64,000 bases of DNA from Pseudosulfitobacter koreensis (GCF_024733015.1 NZ_JANKJG010000010.1:97885-161884), one strand, 5' to 3'; shown: positions 27,824 through 37,540, counted from the stretch's first letter. The notes: a model not told the origin generated them from the letters alone. A program made the numbers and translations.

Positions 27824-28516
27824 ATGGGACGTATTCTGTTTCTGATCGGTATCGGTTTGGGGGGGGCTGCTATCCTGATCTCGCTCGGGGTCTGGCAGGT
27901 GCAGCGTCTGACCTGGAAACAAGGCATACTGGCCGACATCACTGCCCGTATCTCGGCAGCGCCGGTGGCATTGCCTGACGAGGCCGATCCGGTGGACGAC
28001 AAATACCTGCCCGTGACGGTGACCGGCACCTTCGACCAAGGCGTGATCTACGTGCTGGTCAGCCAGAAGCAGATCGGCGCAGGCTACCGCGTGATTGCAC
28101 CGCTTGTCACCGACGCGGGCCGCCGCGTGTTGATAGACCGGGGCTTTGTGCGGGACGAGGACCGGGGTGCAGTGACCCAGCCCGACGGTTCCGTGACCGT
28201 CACCGGCAACCTGCATTGGCCGCAGGAAATCGACGGCTTCACCCCCGAACCCGATCTGGACCGCAACATCTGGTTCGCCCGCGATCTGCCCGCGATGGCG
28301 CAGGTCCTGAACACCGAACCCCTGTTCGTGGTGGCGCGCGAAACATCGCTGCCGGACGCCACCGTCATCCCATTGCCTGTGGACACCGACGGTATTCCCA
28401 ACAATCACTTGCAATACGCTATCACATGGTTCTCGCTTGCCCTGATCTGGGTCGGCATGACCGTTGTTTTTGCCCTGCGCGGCACCCGCCGCAGACCTGA
28501 AAGGCCCGACTTGTGA
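27824..28516 (+). CDS. SURF1-family oxidase assembly protein
   Basis: A 230-residue inner-membrane protein with one helix at each end (residues about 4-24 and 205-225) and the SURF1 motifs LGVWQVQRLTWKQ, YRVIAPLV and RRVLIDRGFV, NHLQYAITWFSLA. SURF1 helps insert heme A into subunit I. ATG 27824 gives a protein that starts directly with the first helix. The stop codon overlaps the GTG start of thrC by four bases. Confidence 0.92.
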   Translation: MGRILFLIGIGLGGAAILISLGVWQVQRLTWKQGILADITARISAAPVALPDEADPVDDKYLPVTVTGTFDQGVIYVLVSQKQIGAGYRVIAPLVTDAGRRVLIDRGFVRDEDRGAVTQPDGSVTVTGNLHWPQEIDGFTPEPDLDRNIWFARDLPAMAQVLNTEPLFVVARETSLPDATVIPLPVDTDGIPNNHLQYAITWFSLALIWVGMTVVFALRGTRRRPERPDL

Positions 28517-29901
28517 AATATATCTCTACCCGTGGCAAAGCCCCTGAGCTCACATTCGAAGACACCATGCTGACGGGTCTGGCCCGCGACGGCGGGCTCT
28601 ACGTGCCGTCGGAAATTCCGACGCTGTCGCATGACCAGATCGCCGCGATGGAAGGGCAAAGCTATGAGGAAATCGCCTTTCGCGTGATGCGCCCCTTTGT
28701 CGGCGACAGTTTCAGCGACGAAGAATTTCGCGGGTGTATCGACCGCGCCTATGCGGGCTTTGGCCACGCCGCCCGCGCGCCTCTGGTGCAGTTGGATCAG
28801 GGCCATTTTCTGCTGGAACTGTTCCACGGGCCGACGCTGGCGTTCAAGGATTTCGCCATGCAGCTGATCGGCCAGCTGTTTCAGACCGCCCTGACCCGCA
28901 GCGGCAAACGGGTGACCATCGTGGGCGCCACCAGTGGCGACACAGGCTCGGCTGCGATCGAGGCATTTCGCGGGATCGAAAACGTCGATGTGTTCATCCT
29001 CTACCCGCATGGCCGCATTTCAGAAGTGCAGCGTCGCCAGATGACCACGCCCACCGAAAGCAATGTGCACGCTCTGGCGGTCGACGGCGATTTTGACGAC
29101 TGTCAGGCCCGGCTCAAGGACATGTTCAACGACTTTGAATTCCGTGACGCGGTGAAGCTGGCTGGCGTCAACAGCATCAACTGGGGGCGCGTGCTGGCGC
29201 AGGTGGTTTACTACTTCTCCTCTGCCGTCGCGCTCGGCGCGCCGCACCGCAAGGTCAGCTTTACCGTGCCCACCGGCAACTTTGGCGATATCTTTGCGGG
29301 CTATATCGCCAAGCGCATGGGCTTGCCCATCGACCGGCTGGTGGTGGCGACCAACCAGAACGACATCCTTGACCGCTGCCTCAAGGGGCAGGGCTATCGC
29401 AAGGGCGAGACCGTGCCGTCAATCAGCCCGTCGATGGACATTCAGGTCTCGTCCAACTTCGAGCGTGCGCTGTTCGACGCCTATGGGCGCGACGGCAAGG
29501 CCGTGGCGCAACTGATGGATGAATTGAAAGAGGGTGGCTTTGACGTAAGCCAGGGCGCGATGCAGGCGCTGCAGGAGCACTACGACAGTGGCCGCGCGTC
29601 CGAGGCCGAGACCGAGGCGACCATTGCCGCCACGCTGAAGACCACCACCGAACTCTTGTGCCCGCACTCCGCCGTGGGTGTGAAGGTCGCGGAAGACACC
29701 CGCGTGCCCGGCACGCCGATGATCACGCTGGCCACCGCCCATCCGGCGAAATTTCCCGACGCGGTTGAGAAAGCCAGCGGCATTCATCCGCCTCTTCCCC
29801 CGCGCATGGAAGACCTCTATGAACGCGCGGAACGGGTGACGCGGGTTGCCAACGACCTTGCCGCGCTCAAGGACCATATCAAGGGACACATCGCACAGTG
29901 A
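28513..29901 (+). CDS. thrC: Threonine synthase
   Basis: A 462-residue PLP enzyme that converts O-phosphohomoserine to threonine. The PLP lysine is in LAFKDFAMQL near residue 115, and the phosphate loop in VPTGNFGDIFAGY. Length and motifs match the longer, E. coli-like class. It starts with GTG at 28513 (V-K-Y-I-S-T), overlapping the SURF1 gene by four bases, and ends overlapping the peptidase gene in the same way. Confidence 0.94.
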   Translation: MKYISTRGKAPELTFEDTMLTGLARDGGLYVPSEIPTLSHDQIAAMEGQSYEEIAFRVMRPFVGDSFSDEEFRGCIDRAYAGFGHAARAPLVQLDQGHFLLELFHGPTLAFKDFAMQLIGQLFQTALTRSGKRVTIVGATSGDTGSAAIEAFRGIENVDVFILYPHGRISEVQRRQMTTPTESNVHALAVDGDFDDCQARLKDMFNDFEFRDAVKLAGVNSINWGRVLAQVVYYFSSAVALGAPHRKVSFTVPTGNFGDIFAGYIAKRMGLPIDRLVVATNQNDILDRCLKGQGYRKGETVPSISPSMDIQVSSNFERALFDAYGRDGKAVAQLMDELKEGGFDVSQGAMQALQEHYDSGRASEAETEATIAATLKTTTELLCPHSAVGVKVAEDTRVPGTPMITLATAHPAKFPDAVEKASGIHPPLPPRMEDLYERAERVTRVANDLAALKDHIKGHIAQ

Positions 29902-31160
29902 GCTTGCAACAGCACCGCCTTGCCAACGGCTTTCGCATCGTGACCGAACACATGCCGGGGCTGGCCTCGGCGTCTATCGGGATCTGGGTCAATGCCGGTG
30001 GCCGACACGAAGCGCCCAAGCAGAACGGTATCGCGCATTTCCTCGAGCATATGGCGTTCAAGGGCACGGCCAAGCGCAGCGCCCTGCAGATCGCCGAGGC
30101 GATAGAAGACGTGGGCGGCTATATCAACGCCTACACCAGCCGCGAAGTCACGGCCTATTACGCGCGGGTGCTCGAGGCGGACGTGCCGCTGGCGATGGAC
30201 GTGATCGGGGACATCCTGCTGAACCCGACCTTCGACAAGAACGAGATCGAGATAGAGCGCGGCGTGATCCTGCAAGAGATCGGTCAGGCGCTGGACACCC
30301 CCGATGACGTGATATTCGACTGGTTGCAGGCGCAGGCCTATCCCGAACAGCCCATCGGACGCACCATTCTGGGCCCGACCGAGCGGATCGAGGCGTTTTC
30401 GCGTAAGGACCTGGCGAAGTTCGTGGCCCAGCATTACGGGCCAGAAGAGATGATCCTGTCGGCGGCGGGTGCGGTCGACCATGATGCCATCGTAAAGCTG
30501 GCCGAGGAAATGTTCGGCGGCATGGTTCCGACCCCTGCGTTCAAACTGGCGCCTGCGGCATTTCGGGGCGGCGAAGTGCGTCAGGTCAAGGATCTGGAGC
30601 AGGCGCATTTCGCGCTGGCCTTCGAGAGCCCCGGCTATCGCGATGACGACATCTATGTGGCACAGATTTACGCGAGCGCTCTGGGTGGCGGCATGTCTTC
30701 GCGGCTGTTCCAGGAGGTCCGCGAGAACCGTGGCCTGTGCTATTCGATCTTCGCCTCGGCAGGTGCCTATGAGGACACCGGCATGATGACCGTCTACGCC
30801 GGCACCAGCGGCGATCAGGTGGCCGAGTTGTCGCAGATCACCATCGACGAGATGAAGCGCGCGGCCTCTGACATGAACCCCGCAGAAGTGGCCCGCGCCC
30901 GTGCGCAGATGAAGGCAGGGCTGCTGATGGGGCTGGAAAGCCCGTCGAACCGCGCCGAGCGTCTGGCGCGGCTGGTGCAGATCTGGGACCGTGTGCCGCC
31001 ATTGGAAGAGACCATCGCACGCATTGATGCCGTCACCACCGGCGACGTGCGCGAGTTTGCCGAAAACATCGCGGCCTCGGCCCCGGCGGCACTGGCGCTC
31101 TATGGTCCGGTCGAGACAGCCCCCACGCTGGACGCCTTGCAGGAGCGTCGGGTCGCCTGA
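29898..31160 (+). CDS. M16-family zinc peptidase (processing peptidase-like)
   Basis: A 420-residue insulinase/pitrilysin-family protein. The inverted zinc motif HxxEH is present as HFLEH near residue 49, with the more distant Glu about 75 residues on, and the R/Y region SSRLFQEVRENRGLCYSIF in the second half. Close relatives are the bacterial counterparts of the mitochondrial processing peptidase beta subunit. Start is GTG 29898, coupled to thrC by a four-base overlap. Confidence 0.9.
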   Translation: MSLQQHRLANGFRIVTEHMPGLASASIGIWVNAGGRHEAPKQNGIAHFLEHMAFKGTAKRSALQIAEAIEDVGGYINAYTSREVTAYYARVLEADVPLAMDVIGDILLNPTFDKNEIEIERGVILQEIGQALDTPDDVIFDWLQAQAYPEQPIGRTILGPTERIEAFSRKDLAKFVAQHYGPEEMILSAAGAVDHDAIVKLAEEMFGGMVPTPAFKLAPAAFRGGEVRQVKDLEQAHFALAFESPGYRDDDIYVAQIYASALGGGMSSRLFQEVRENRGLCYSIFASAGAYEDTGMMTVYAGTSGDQVAELSQITIDEMKRAASDMNPAEVARARAQMKAGLLMGLESPSNRAERLARLVQIWDRVPPLEETIARIDAVTTGDVREFAENIAASAPAALALYGPVETAPTLDALQERRVA

Positions 31161-31744
31161 TGCTTCTGACCAAACGGAAACTGCGGATCGAGACCGAGCG
31201 TTTGACGCTGCGGCCCCCGACCCATGCAGATTTCCGGCCATGGGCTGCACTTCGCGCCCATTCGAGGGAGTACCTTAGCCCCTGGGAGCCGGGCTGGGCC
31301 GACGACCATCTGTCGCGCAAGGCCTTCACCAACCGGGTCTATTGGGCGCAACGTTCCATCGCCAACGGATCGGCGCTTCCGCTGTTTTTGATCCGCCGCA
31401 CGGACGAGGTGCTGTTGGGGGCGATCACGCTGGACAATATCCGGCGCGGCCCTGCGCAGGCGGGTACGCTGGGTTATTGGACGGGGCAGATGTTTGCGCG
31501 CAAGGGCTACATGCGCGAGGCCATCGAAGCGGTGGTGCACCATGCCTTTACCCGCCAGGACCTCAGCCGGATCGAAGCCGCCTGCCTGCCCGAGAACGTC
31601 GCCTCGCGCGGGCTGCTGGAAAAGTCGGGTTTCAAGTACGAAGGTGTCGCGCAATCCTATCTGCAGATCGACGGACGCTGGCGAACGCACGTTCTTTACG
31701 CATCCCTGCGCCATGACCGACGCGGACGCACCGACGCAGGATGA
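31160..31744 (+). CDS. GNAT-family N-acetyltransferase (RimJ/RimL type)
   Basis: A 194-residue acetyltransferase. The opening ETERLTLRPPTHADF and the late SRIEAACLPENVASRGLLEKSGF segment are typical of the RimJ/RimL branch, which acetylates protein N-termini. It starts one base inside the stop codon of the peptidase gene. Its substrate cannot be told. Confidence 0.88.
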   Translation: MLLTKRKLRIETERLTLRPPTHADFRPWAALRAHSREYLSPWEPGWADDHLSRKAFTNRVYWAQRSIANGSALPLFLIRRTDEVLLGAITLDNIRRGPAQAGTLGYWTGQMFARKGYMREAIEAVVHHAFTRQDLSRIEAACLPENVASRGLLEKSGFKYEGVAQSYLQIDGRWRTHVLYASLRHDRRGRTDAG

Positions 31745-31790
31745 CTTTGGCGGCAGGTGCGCTATCCTTTCGGGTCAGGGGGAACGCATC

Positions 31791-32618
31791 ATGTTGATCA
31801 GACTTTTGACGGCCTTGACAGTTTTTGCAGGCGCAACGCAGGTCGCTGCCCAGCAACCGCCGCGCACGCCGAGCCACTGCATCGCACTGGCAGGCGACAT
31901 CGACGGCGCCAGTTTTGTCCACCACGCCAGTTATGACGCCGAAGTGCCGCGCGAGACGGTGCTGATCCATTATATCAACCACGCCAGCTTTCTGATCCGA
32001 AGCCATGCCGGGCTGAACATGGTGACCGATTTCACGGGCTTTATCGGTAACGTGCCGATGATCCCCGACGTGGTCACGATGAACCACGCGCATGACACCC
32101 ACTGGACCGCCTTTCCCGACCCGGCCATCGACCACGTGCTGAATGGTTGGGGCCCGTTCGGCGAAGGGATTGAGCATCATGTGGATCTGGGCGAAGTGCT
32201 GGTGCGCAACGTCTCGACCGACATTCGCAGCCAGTACGGCGGCAGCGAGCCTCGGGGCAATTCGATCTTTGTGTTTGAAATCGCAGGCCTGTGCATCGGC
32301 CATCTGGGGCACCTGCACCACGAGCCGAACGCCGAGCAATATGCGGCCATCGGGCGGCTGGATGTGGTGATGGCCCCGATCGACGGGGGCATGACGCTGG
32401 ACCTGCCGACGATGACGCGCATCCTGAAACGTCTGAAGTCTTCCGTGGTGCTGCCGATGCACTGGTTTTCCGACTATGCGCTGGATGCGTTCCTGACCGG
32501 GATGACGGACAGTTTCGCCGTGGTCGAGGTGGGCGGTCCGTCCCTTCAGATGTCGCGCGACAGGTTGCCGTCGCGGCCCACGATCATGGTGCTGCGCCCC
32601 GAATGGCTGCGGCGATAG
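31791..32618 (+). CDS. Secreted MBL-fold protein
   Basis: A 275-residue protein with a signal peptide (cleavage near VAAQ, about residue 20) and a metallo-beta-lactamase-like core of the UlaG/RNase Z-like branch (HASFLIRSHAGLNMVTDFTG, FVFEIAGLCIGHLGHLH, VVLPMHWF). The usual HxHxDH zinc motif appears as HAHDTH, with the Asp one place early, so metal binding may be altered or the protein may not be a normal hydrolase. It stands alone between the acetyltransferase and a FAD oxidoreductase, with a good RBS (GGGGGAAC). Confidence 0.7.
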   Translation: MLIRLLTALTVFAGATQVAAQQPPRTPSHCIALAGDIDGASFVHHASYDAEVPRETVLIHYINHASFLIRSHAGLNMVTDFTGFIGNVPMIPDVVTMNHAHDTHWTAFPDPAIDHVLNGWGPFGEGIEHHVDLGEVLVRNVSTDIRSQYGGSEPRGNSIFVFEIAGLCIGHLGHLHHEPNAEQYAAIGRLDVVMAPIDGGMTLDLPTMTRILKRLKSSVVLPMHWFSDYALDAFLTGMTDSFAVVEVGGPSLQMSRDRLPSRPTIMVLRPEWLRR

Positions 32619-32668
32619 GGCCACATTCAGCGGTTGCCTTTGGCGCGGCGCGGCGGGATGTTGCGGCC

Positions 32669-34084
32669 ATGACATTGGCATCATTGACCCCCGAGATCGA
32701 ACCGCTGCTGACTGCGGCGCTGCCTGACGACCGGTTCCGGCGCTCCGAGGATCGCTATCTTGAAGAACCGCGCGGACGTTATCGCGGCCAGAGCGGGCTG
32801 GTGGCCCTGCCACGGAGCGTTGAAGAGGTGGCGGTGCTGGTGCGGATATGCGCTGAACATCGCATCGGCATCATTCCCTATGGCGGCGGCACCGGTCTGG
32901 TCGGTGGACAGATTGCTGAGGCAGGCCCCGTGCCGCTGATCCTGTCACTGGAGCGGATGAACGCGGTGCGCGCTGTCTATCCAGATGAAAACGTGGCGAT
33001 TGTCGAGGCGGGCGTGATCCTGGCCGACGTCCAGAAGGCTGCCGACGATGCCGGACGGCTGTTTCCGCTGTCGTTGGCCGCCGAGGGCACCGCGCGGATC
33101 GGCGGCAACCTCAGCACAAACGCGGGCGGCACCGGCGTGCTGCGTTATGGCAATACGCGCGATCTGTGCCTCGGGCTCGAGGCGGTTCTGCCCGACGGCA
33201 GCGTCCTCAACGGACTGAGCCGGTTGCGCAAGGACAACACCGGATACGACCTGCGGCATCTGCTGATCGGTGCCGAGGGCACGCTGGGCATCATCACCGC
33301 AGCAGCACTGAAACTGTCGCCACGCCCCGCCCGCAGCGGCACCGCGATGCTGGTGGTCGAAAGTCCGGCGGCGGCGCTGAAACTGCTGACTCTGGGCCGT
33401 GACGTCCTGGGCGAGGGGATCAGCGCCTTCGAGCTGATGCACCGACAGGGCATGGAGTTCCTGGCCGAAACCCTGCCCGATATTCGCAGGCCCTGGGACG
33501 TGGCGCCGGAATGGTGCGTGCTGGTCGAGGTCGGTCTGCCTGCGGCGCAGGACCCGGTCGAAGCGCTGGAGCAATTGTTCGTGGCGGGGGCGGAGGCGGA
33601 TCTGGTCAGCGACGGCATCATCGCGCAATCCCAGACGCAGTCCGACGACTTCTGGGCCGTGCGCGAGCACATCCCCGAGGCCAACCGGCGCATAGGGTCG
33701 GTCAGCAGCCACGACATTTCCGTGCCGCTGGGCGCGCTGGCCGAGTTCATCACCATGGCCGACGCGCGCATCCATGCCATCGGTGATTTTCGCATCAACT
33801 GCTTCGGGCACGTCGGCGACGGCAACCTGCATTACAACGTGTTTCCGGTCGCGGGCGAGAGCCGCGCGGATCATCAGGACAAGCGTGCGCAGATCAAGCG
33901 CACGGTGCACGATCTGGTGCAAGAACTGGGCGGTTCGGTCAGCGCCGAACACGGGATCGGGCGGCTGAAGGTGGACGATCTGGAGCGCTATGGCGATCCC
34001 GCCAAGCTGGCGGCGATGCGCGCGATCAAGACGGCGCTGGACCCTGTGGGGATCATGAACCCCGGCGCTGTTCTGCGGGGCTGA
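32669..34084 (+). CDS. FAD-binding oxidoreductase, GlcD/D-lactate dehydrogenase type
   Basis: A 471-residue FAD-linked oxidase of the VAO/PCMH fold. The FAD loop is in IIPYGGGTGLVGGQ near residue 75 and the C-terminal oxidase motifs HVGDGNLHYNVFP and VSAEHGIGRLK are present. Family members oxidise D-2-hydroxy acids. The ATG at 32669 begins the family-like N-terminus; the frame runs open upstream through the neighbouring gene. The substrate cannot be told from context. Confidence 0.88.
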   Translation: MTLASLTPEIEPLLTAALPDDRFRRSEDRYLEEPRGRYRGQSGLVALPRSVEEVAVLVRICAEHRIGIIPYGGGTGLVGGQIAEAGPVPLILSLERMNAVRAVYPDENVAIVEAGVILADVQKAADDAGRLFPLSLAAEGTARIGGNLSTNAGGTGVLRYGNTRDLCLGLEAVLPDGSVLNGLSRLRKDNTGYDLRHLLIGAEGTLGIITAAALKLSPRPARSGTAMLVVESPAAALKLLTLGRDVLGEGISAFELMHRQGMEFLAETLPDIRRPWDVAPEWCVLVEVGLPAAQDPVEALEQLFVAGAEADLVSDGIIAQSQTQSDDFWAVREHIPEANRRIGSVSSHDISVPLGALAEFITMADARIHAIGDFRINCFGHVGDGNLHYNVFPVAGESRADHQDKRAQIKRTVHDLVQELGGSVSAEHGIGRLKVDDLERYGDPAKLAAMRAIKTALDPVGIMNPGAVLRG

Positions 34085-34092
34085 CCGACGAG

Positions 34093-34153
34093 AGGGGCGC
34101 TGCCCCTCGGCGCTGGCGCGCCTCACCCCGGAGTTTTTTGGCAAGATGAAGGG
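34093..34153. repeat. Intergenic hairpin repeat, copy C
   Basis: AGGGG-CGCTG-CCCCT at 34093-34107, then GGCGCTGGCGCGCC and CCCCGGAGTTTTTTGG with the tail GCAAGATGAAGGGG. It fills the space between the convergent oxidoreductase and apt genes, five bases from the apt stop codon. Confidence 0.75.
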
Positions 34154-34158
34154 GAGGG

Positions 34159-34689
34159 CTAGTCGCCCGCGTAGGCGCACAAGGCCTGGACGTCGATGCC
34201 CATCCCCTCAAGCCGGGCGCGGCCACCCAGGTCGGGCAGGTCGATGATGAAGCTGCACGAGATGATCTTGCCGCCCAGACGTTCGATCAGCTTGATGCCA
34301 GCCTCGGCCGTGCCGCCCGTGGCCAGCAGGTCATCGACGATCAGCACGGTCTCGCCCGGCTGGATGGCATCATCGTGGATCTCGACCACGGCCTTGCCGT
34401 ACTCCAGCGTGTAATCCTGTTCGATCGTCGCACCGGGCAGCTTGCCCTTCTTGCGGATCGGCACGAAGCCCTTGGACAGCTGGTGCGCGATGGCACCGCC
34501 CAGGATGAAGCCGCGCGCCTCGAGCCCCACGACCTTGTCGATATGCAGACCCGCGTAGGGGTGCAGCATCTGGTCGATAGCCATGCGAAAGCCGCGCGGA
34601 TCGGCAAAGAGCGTGGTGACATCGCGAAACATGATGCCCTCGTGCGGGAAGTCGGGGATGGTGCGGATATAGTCTTGGACGGTTTTCAT
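34159..34689 (-). CDS. apt: Adenine phosphoribosyltransferase
   Basis: A 176-residue purine salvage enzyme that joins adenine to PRPP. The PRPP loop is [14 protein letters not shown] near residue 118. With the downstream-named MtnP just upstream on the same strand it recycles adenine freed from methylthioadenosine. It starts 31 bases after the membrane protein gene. Confidence 0.94.
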   Translation of the reverse strand: MKTVQDYIRTIPDFPHEGIMFRDVTTLFADPRGFRMAIDQMLHPYAGLHIDKVVGLEARGFILGGAIAHQLSKGFVPIRKKGKLPGATIEQDYTLEYGKAVVEIHDDAIQPGETVLIVDDLLATGGTAEAGIKLIERLGGKIISCSFIIDLPDLGGRARLEGMGIDVQALCAYAGD

Positions 34690-34720
34690 GGTGTTTTCCG
34701 GTGTTTGGGGAGGCGGGCGC

Positions 34721-35185
34721 TCAGCCCCAGAGTGGCGGCCTGTGGATCATAAGCCAGAAGATTGCCACCAGTGCAAGGAAGGCAGGGCAGCCCAACGCGA
34801 TGCAGATGCGATAGGCGCGGCGCGCTTGCAACGGCACGGATGTGGTGCTGTCCGTCAGGCTGCGGATACGGAACTGCAGGCCGATTGCGGGCACCCACGC
34901 GATGAAGGCCAGGGCGTAAAGCGCATAGGTCAGCGTGAGCCAGGCTTCGGTCGGCGGATAGCCCTGCAGGTGGATCAGCCACAGGCCGGTCGCGGGCTGG
35001 ATCAGCCAGGCAGGCGCGGTGCAGAGCAAGGCCGCCATCAGGGCGCCCGAGACGGTGCGGTGGATCACCTGCGGATTGTCGCTGCGCATGGCCCAGACCA
35101 TGTGGAACGCGGTGCCGATGCTTGTGCCGAACAGGACTGTGGATGACAGTATGTGCAGCCACTTGGCTGTGAGGTAAGCATCCAT
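34721..35185 (-). CDS. DUF2269 family membrane protein
   Basis: A 154-residue protein with four hydrophobic helices, opening with [18 protein letters not shown], which is characteristic of DUF2269. Function unknown. It lies between mtnP and apt on the same strand with 28- and 31-base gaps, so it is likely part of that small operon. Confidence 0.8.
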   Translation of the reverse strand: MDAYLTAKWLHILSSTVLFGTSIGTAFHMVWAMRSDNPQVIHRTVSGALMAALLCTAPAWLIQPATGLWLIHLQGYPPTEAWLTLTYALYALAFIAWVPAIGLQFRIRSLTDSTTSVPLQARRAYRICIALGCPAFLALVAIFWLMIHRPPLWG

Positions 35186-35213
35186 CAGCGGTTTCTTTCC
35201 ACGTTTGCCGCTG

Positions 35214-36089
35214 TCAGCCGAGCATCCGCCCGGCGACGGCGTCAAGCTTGGCCACAACGTCGGGGTCGCGCGCCTCGGGTGAGGTCATGATCGCGTATTC
35301 CAATGCGCGGTCACAGAAGTGTGGGCAGGGCGCGCGTTCGGCCCCCAGAAGGGCTGGCAGGCGGGCGACCAGATTGCGGCCCTTGTCGGCATTGCCGGTC
35401 AGCGTGGCGATGATCTGCGTCACGTCGACCTCGCCGTGATCGGGATGCCAGCTGTCATAATCGGTGATCATCGCGACGGAAGCATAGCACAGCTCGGCCT
35501 CGCGGGCGAGTTTGGCCTCGGGCATGTTGGTCATGCCGATCACGTCCGCGCACCAGCTTTCGCGGTACATCCGGCTTTCCGCGAGGGTCGAGAACTGCGG
35601 GCCTTCCATCGCGAGATAGGTGCCGCCGCGATGCACATTGATGCCCGCGTCGCGCGCGGCGGTTTCGCAGGCGTCCGACAGGCGCGGGCAGGTCGGGTGC
35701 GCGACGCTGACATGGGCCACACAGCCGGGGCCGAAGAAGGTCTTGTCGCGGTTCACCGTCCGGTCGATGAACTGATCGATGATGACGAAATCGCCGGGCG
35801 CCATTTCCTCGCGGAACGACCCGCAGGCCGAGACGCTGATCACGTCGGTGCAGCCGATCCGCTTGAGCGCGTCGATGTTGGCGCGGTAGGGCACCGACGT
35901 CGGCGTGTGCACATGGCCGCGCCCGTGGCGGGGCAGGAACGCCATTTCGACGCCATCGAGTGTGCCGGTCAGGATCTGGTCGGACGGCTTGCCCCAGGGG
36001 GTTGCGACCTGCACCCATTTGGCGTCTTCCAGACCGTCGATTTCGTAGATGCCGGAGCCGCCGATCACGGCGATGCGGGTGGGGGTCAT
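35214..36089 (-). CDS. mtnP: S-methyl-5'-thioadenosine phosphorylase
   Basis: A 291-residue nucleoside phosphorylase: IAVIGGSGIYEIDGL at the start, FLPRHGRGHVHTPTSVPYRAN split over residues about 50-75, then YLAMEGPQFSTLAESRMYR. It splits methylthioadenosine, a by-product of polyamine synthesis, to adenine and methylthioribose-1-phosphate. ATG 36089 is chosen because upstream residues are not family-like. It heads a minus-strand group with DUF2269 and apt, which would use the adenine. Confidence 0.93.
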   Translation of the reverse strand: MTPTRIAVIGGSGIYEIDGLEDAKWVQVATPWGKPSDQILTGTLDGVEMAFLPRHGRGHVHTPTSVPYRANIDALKRIGCTDVISVSACGSFREEMAPGDFVIIDQFIDRTVNRDKTFFGPGCVAHVSVAHPTCPRLSDACETAARDAGINVHRGGTYLAMEGPQFSTLAESRMYRESWCADVIGMTNMPEAKLAREAELCYASVAMITDYDSWHPDHGEVDVTQIIATLTGNADKGRNLVARLPALLGAERAPCPHFCDRALEYAIMTSPEARDPDVVAKLDAVAGRMLG

Positions 36090-36182
36090 GGGAGGCGCCC
36101 TTTCGTGGGGTGAGTGTATCGCGGCAAGCCTAACGTCTGGGGCGCGGCCCGCAAGGCGGTTGTTGGGGGGATAGCGGCGAGG

Positions 36183-36240
36183 GCTGTCTGCCCCCCGGCG
36201 CTGGCGCGCCGTCCCCCGAGGATATTTATGGCCAAAAGAA
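36183..36240. repeat. Intergenic hairpin repeat, copy D
   Basis: A degenerate hairpin (GGGCTGTCTGCCCCCC) is followed by GGCGCTGGCGCGCC and CCCCCGAGGATATTTATGG with tail CCAAAAGAA. It lies in the 182-base gap between the flavin reductase stop codon and the mtnP start. Its tail is most like copy A, its middle most like copy C. Confidence 0.7.
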
Positions 36241-36271
36241 GCGCAGGGTTCGGGGGGCAGGCGTGGCGTTG

Positions 36272-36877
36272 TCAGTCGTCGGGGCGTGTCAGTTCGAACA
36301 GGTCCTTGATCACGGTATAGTCGCGGTAGCCAAGGCGCGACAGCGGCTGATAGGTGGTGATGTCGAACCGGCCATCGACGATGGTGTCGTCGCGCATGTG
36401 CACGCCTGTGACCCTTCCGAACACAACGTAGTTGGAGGCGCCTTCGATCTGCACGATCTGGGTGACCTTGCATTCCAGGGCCGCAGGCGCGCCGCCGACG
36501 CGGGGGCAGTCGATGGTCTCGCAGCGCTCGGCGGTGACCCCTGCCTCGGCGAATTCATCCGTGCCCTTGGGATAGGTGGCCGAGGACGCGTTCATCGCGT
36601 CGCGCGCCGCCGCTTCGACGATGTTGACGCAGAACACGCCGGTTTCGCGGATGTTTGCGACGCTGTCCTTGGTGTTGTCCTGATCGTCCTTTGTGCCGGT
36701 CGATGCGAACATGACCTGCGGCGGCACGTAGGCCACGCCGTTGAAGAACGAGTAGGGCGCGAGGTTGGGCACGCCGCTCGCATCCTGCGTCGAGATCCAG
36801 CCGATGGGGCGGGGCGTGACGATGGCGTTGAAGGGATTGTGCGGCAGAGGGTGTCCGTCGGCGGGGCGATAAAACAT
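36272..36877 (-). CDS. Flavin reductase family protein
   Basis: A 201-residue FMN-binding split-barrel protein. ITVTPRPIGWIST-like sequence (here AIVTPRPIGWISTQDASG) and NLAPYSFFNGVAYVPPQVMF are typical of the group related to flavin reductases. It may reduce flavin for a partner or act as an oxidoreductase itself; no partner monooxygenase is nearby. Confidence 0.85.
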   Translation of the reverse strand: MFYRPADGHPLPHNPFNAIVTPRPIGWISTQDASGVPNLAPYSFFNGVAYVPPQVMFASTGTKDDQDNTKDSVANIRETGVFCVNIVEAAARDAMNASSATYPKGTDEFAEAGVTAERCETIDCPRVGGAPAALECKVTQIVQIEGASNYVVFGRVTGVHMRDDTIVDGRFDITTYQPLSRLGYRDYTVIKDLFELTRPDD

Positions 36878-36967
36878 GAGGCAGGCCTTTCGGTTCGGTT
36901 TGGCAAAGGGTTAGCCGCATGATAGGGCAAAGGCCAGCCGGAACCACCGAAGTAAGACCCGCCACCG

Positions 36968-37462
36968 ATGTACGCCCTGACGCCCGAAACCCGCGATGAC
37001 TGGTGGGAAGTCGAAGCCTTGTACGACCTGTGTTTCGCACCGGGACGCGAGGCGCTGTCGTCCTACCGCTTGCGGGACGGCATCGCACCCGTCGTCGGGC
37101 TGAGCCACGTGGCGCGTGACCGCGACGGCATTCTGGGCGGCGCGATCCGCTATTGGCCGGTGCGGGTGGACGGTGCGCAGGTGCTGCTGCTGGGGCCGGT
37201 CGCGGTGCACCCGACACGGCAGGGCGAGGGCTTGGGCGGGCAACTGATGCATGCTTCGCTGCACGCTGCCCGCGATCTGGGGTGGGACCGTGTGATGCTG
37301 GTGGGCGATGCGCCTTATTACCAGCGCTTTGGCTTTGCGCGGCTGGACGACGTGGTGATGCCGCCGCCGACCAACCCCGACCGGGTGCTGGGGCACGAGT
37401 TGACACCGGGCGCATGGGACGGTGTGCGCGGCGACGTGATGCGCTGGGACGCCGAGGTCTGA
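36968..37462 (+). CDS. GNAT-family N-acetyltransferase (YhbS-like)
   Basis: A 164-residue acetyltransferase with the acetyl-CoA loop in LGPVAVHPTRQGEGLGGQL and the late YYQRFGFARL. Close to the YhbS-type group. It diverges from the flavin reductase gene, with a 90-base shared promoter gap. Substrate unknown. Confidence 0.87.
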   Translation: MYALTPETRDDWWEVEALYDLCFAPGREALSSYRLRDGIAPVVGLSHVARDRDGILGGAIRYWPVRVDGAQVLLLGPVAVHPTRQGEGLGGQLMHASLHAARDLGWDRVMLVGDAPYYQRFGFARLDDVVMPPPTNPDRVLGHELTPGAWDGVRGDVMRWDAEV

Positions 37463-37540
37463 GACTGTCCAAGCCTGACTGATATAGAGCATTGAATTTT
37501 GCGCCCTCTGCCCCGATCTTTGAGGACAGGAGGACTGCAC

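Noticed and set aside
27773..27824. GTG start for the SURF1 gene at 27773
   Set aside because: This codon lies inside the ctaE terminator stem; the ATG at 27824 starts directly with the membrane helix.
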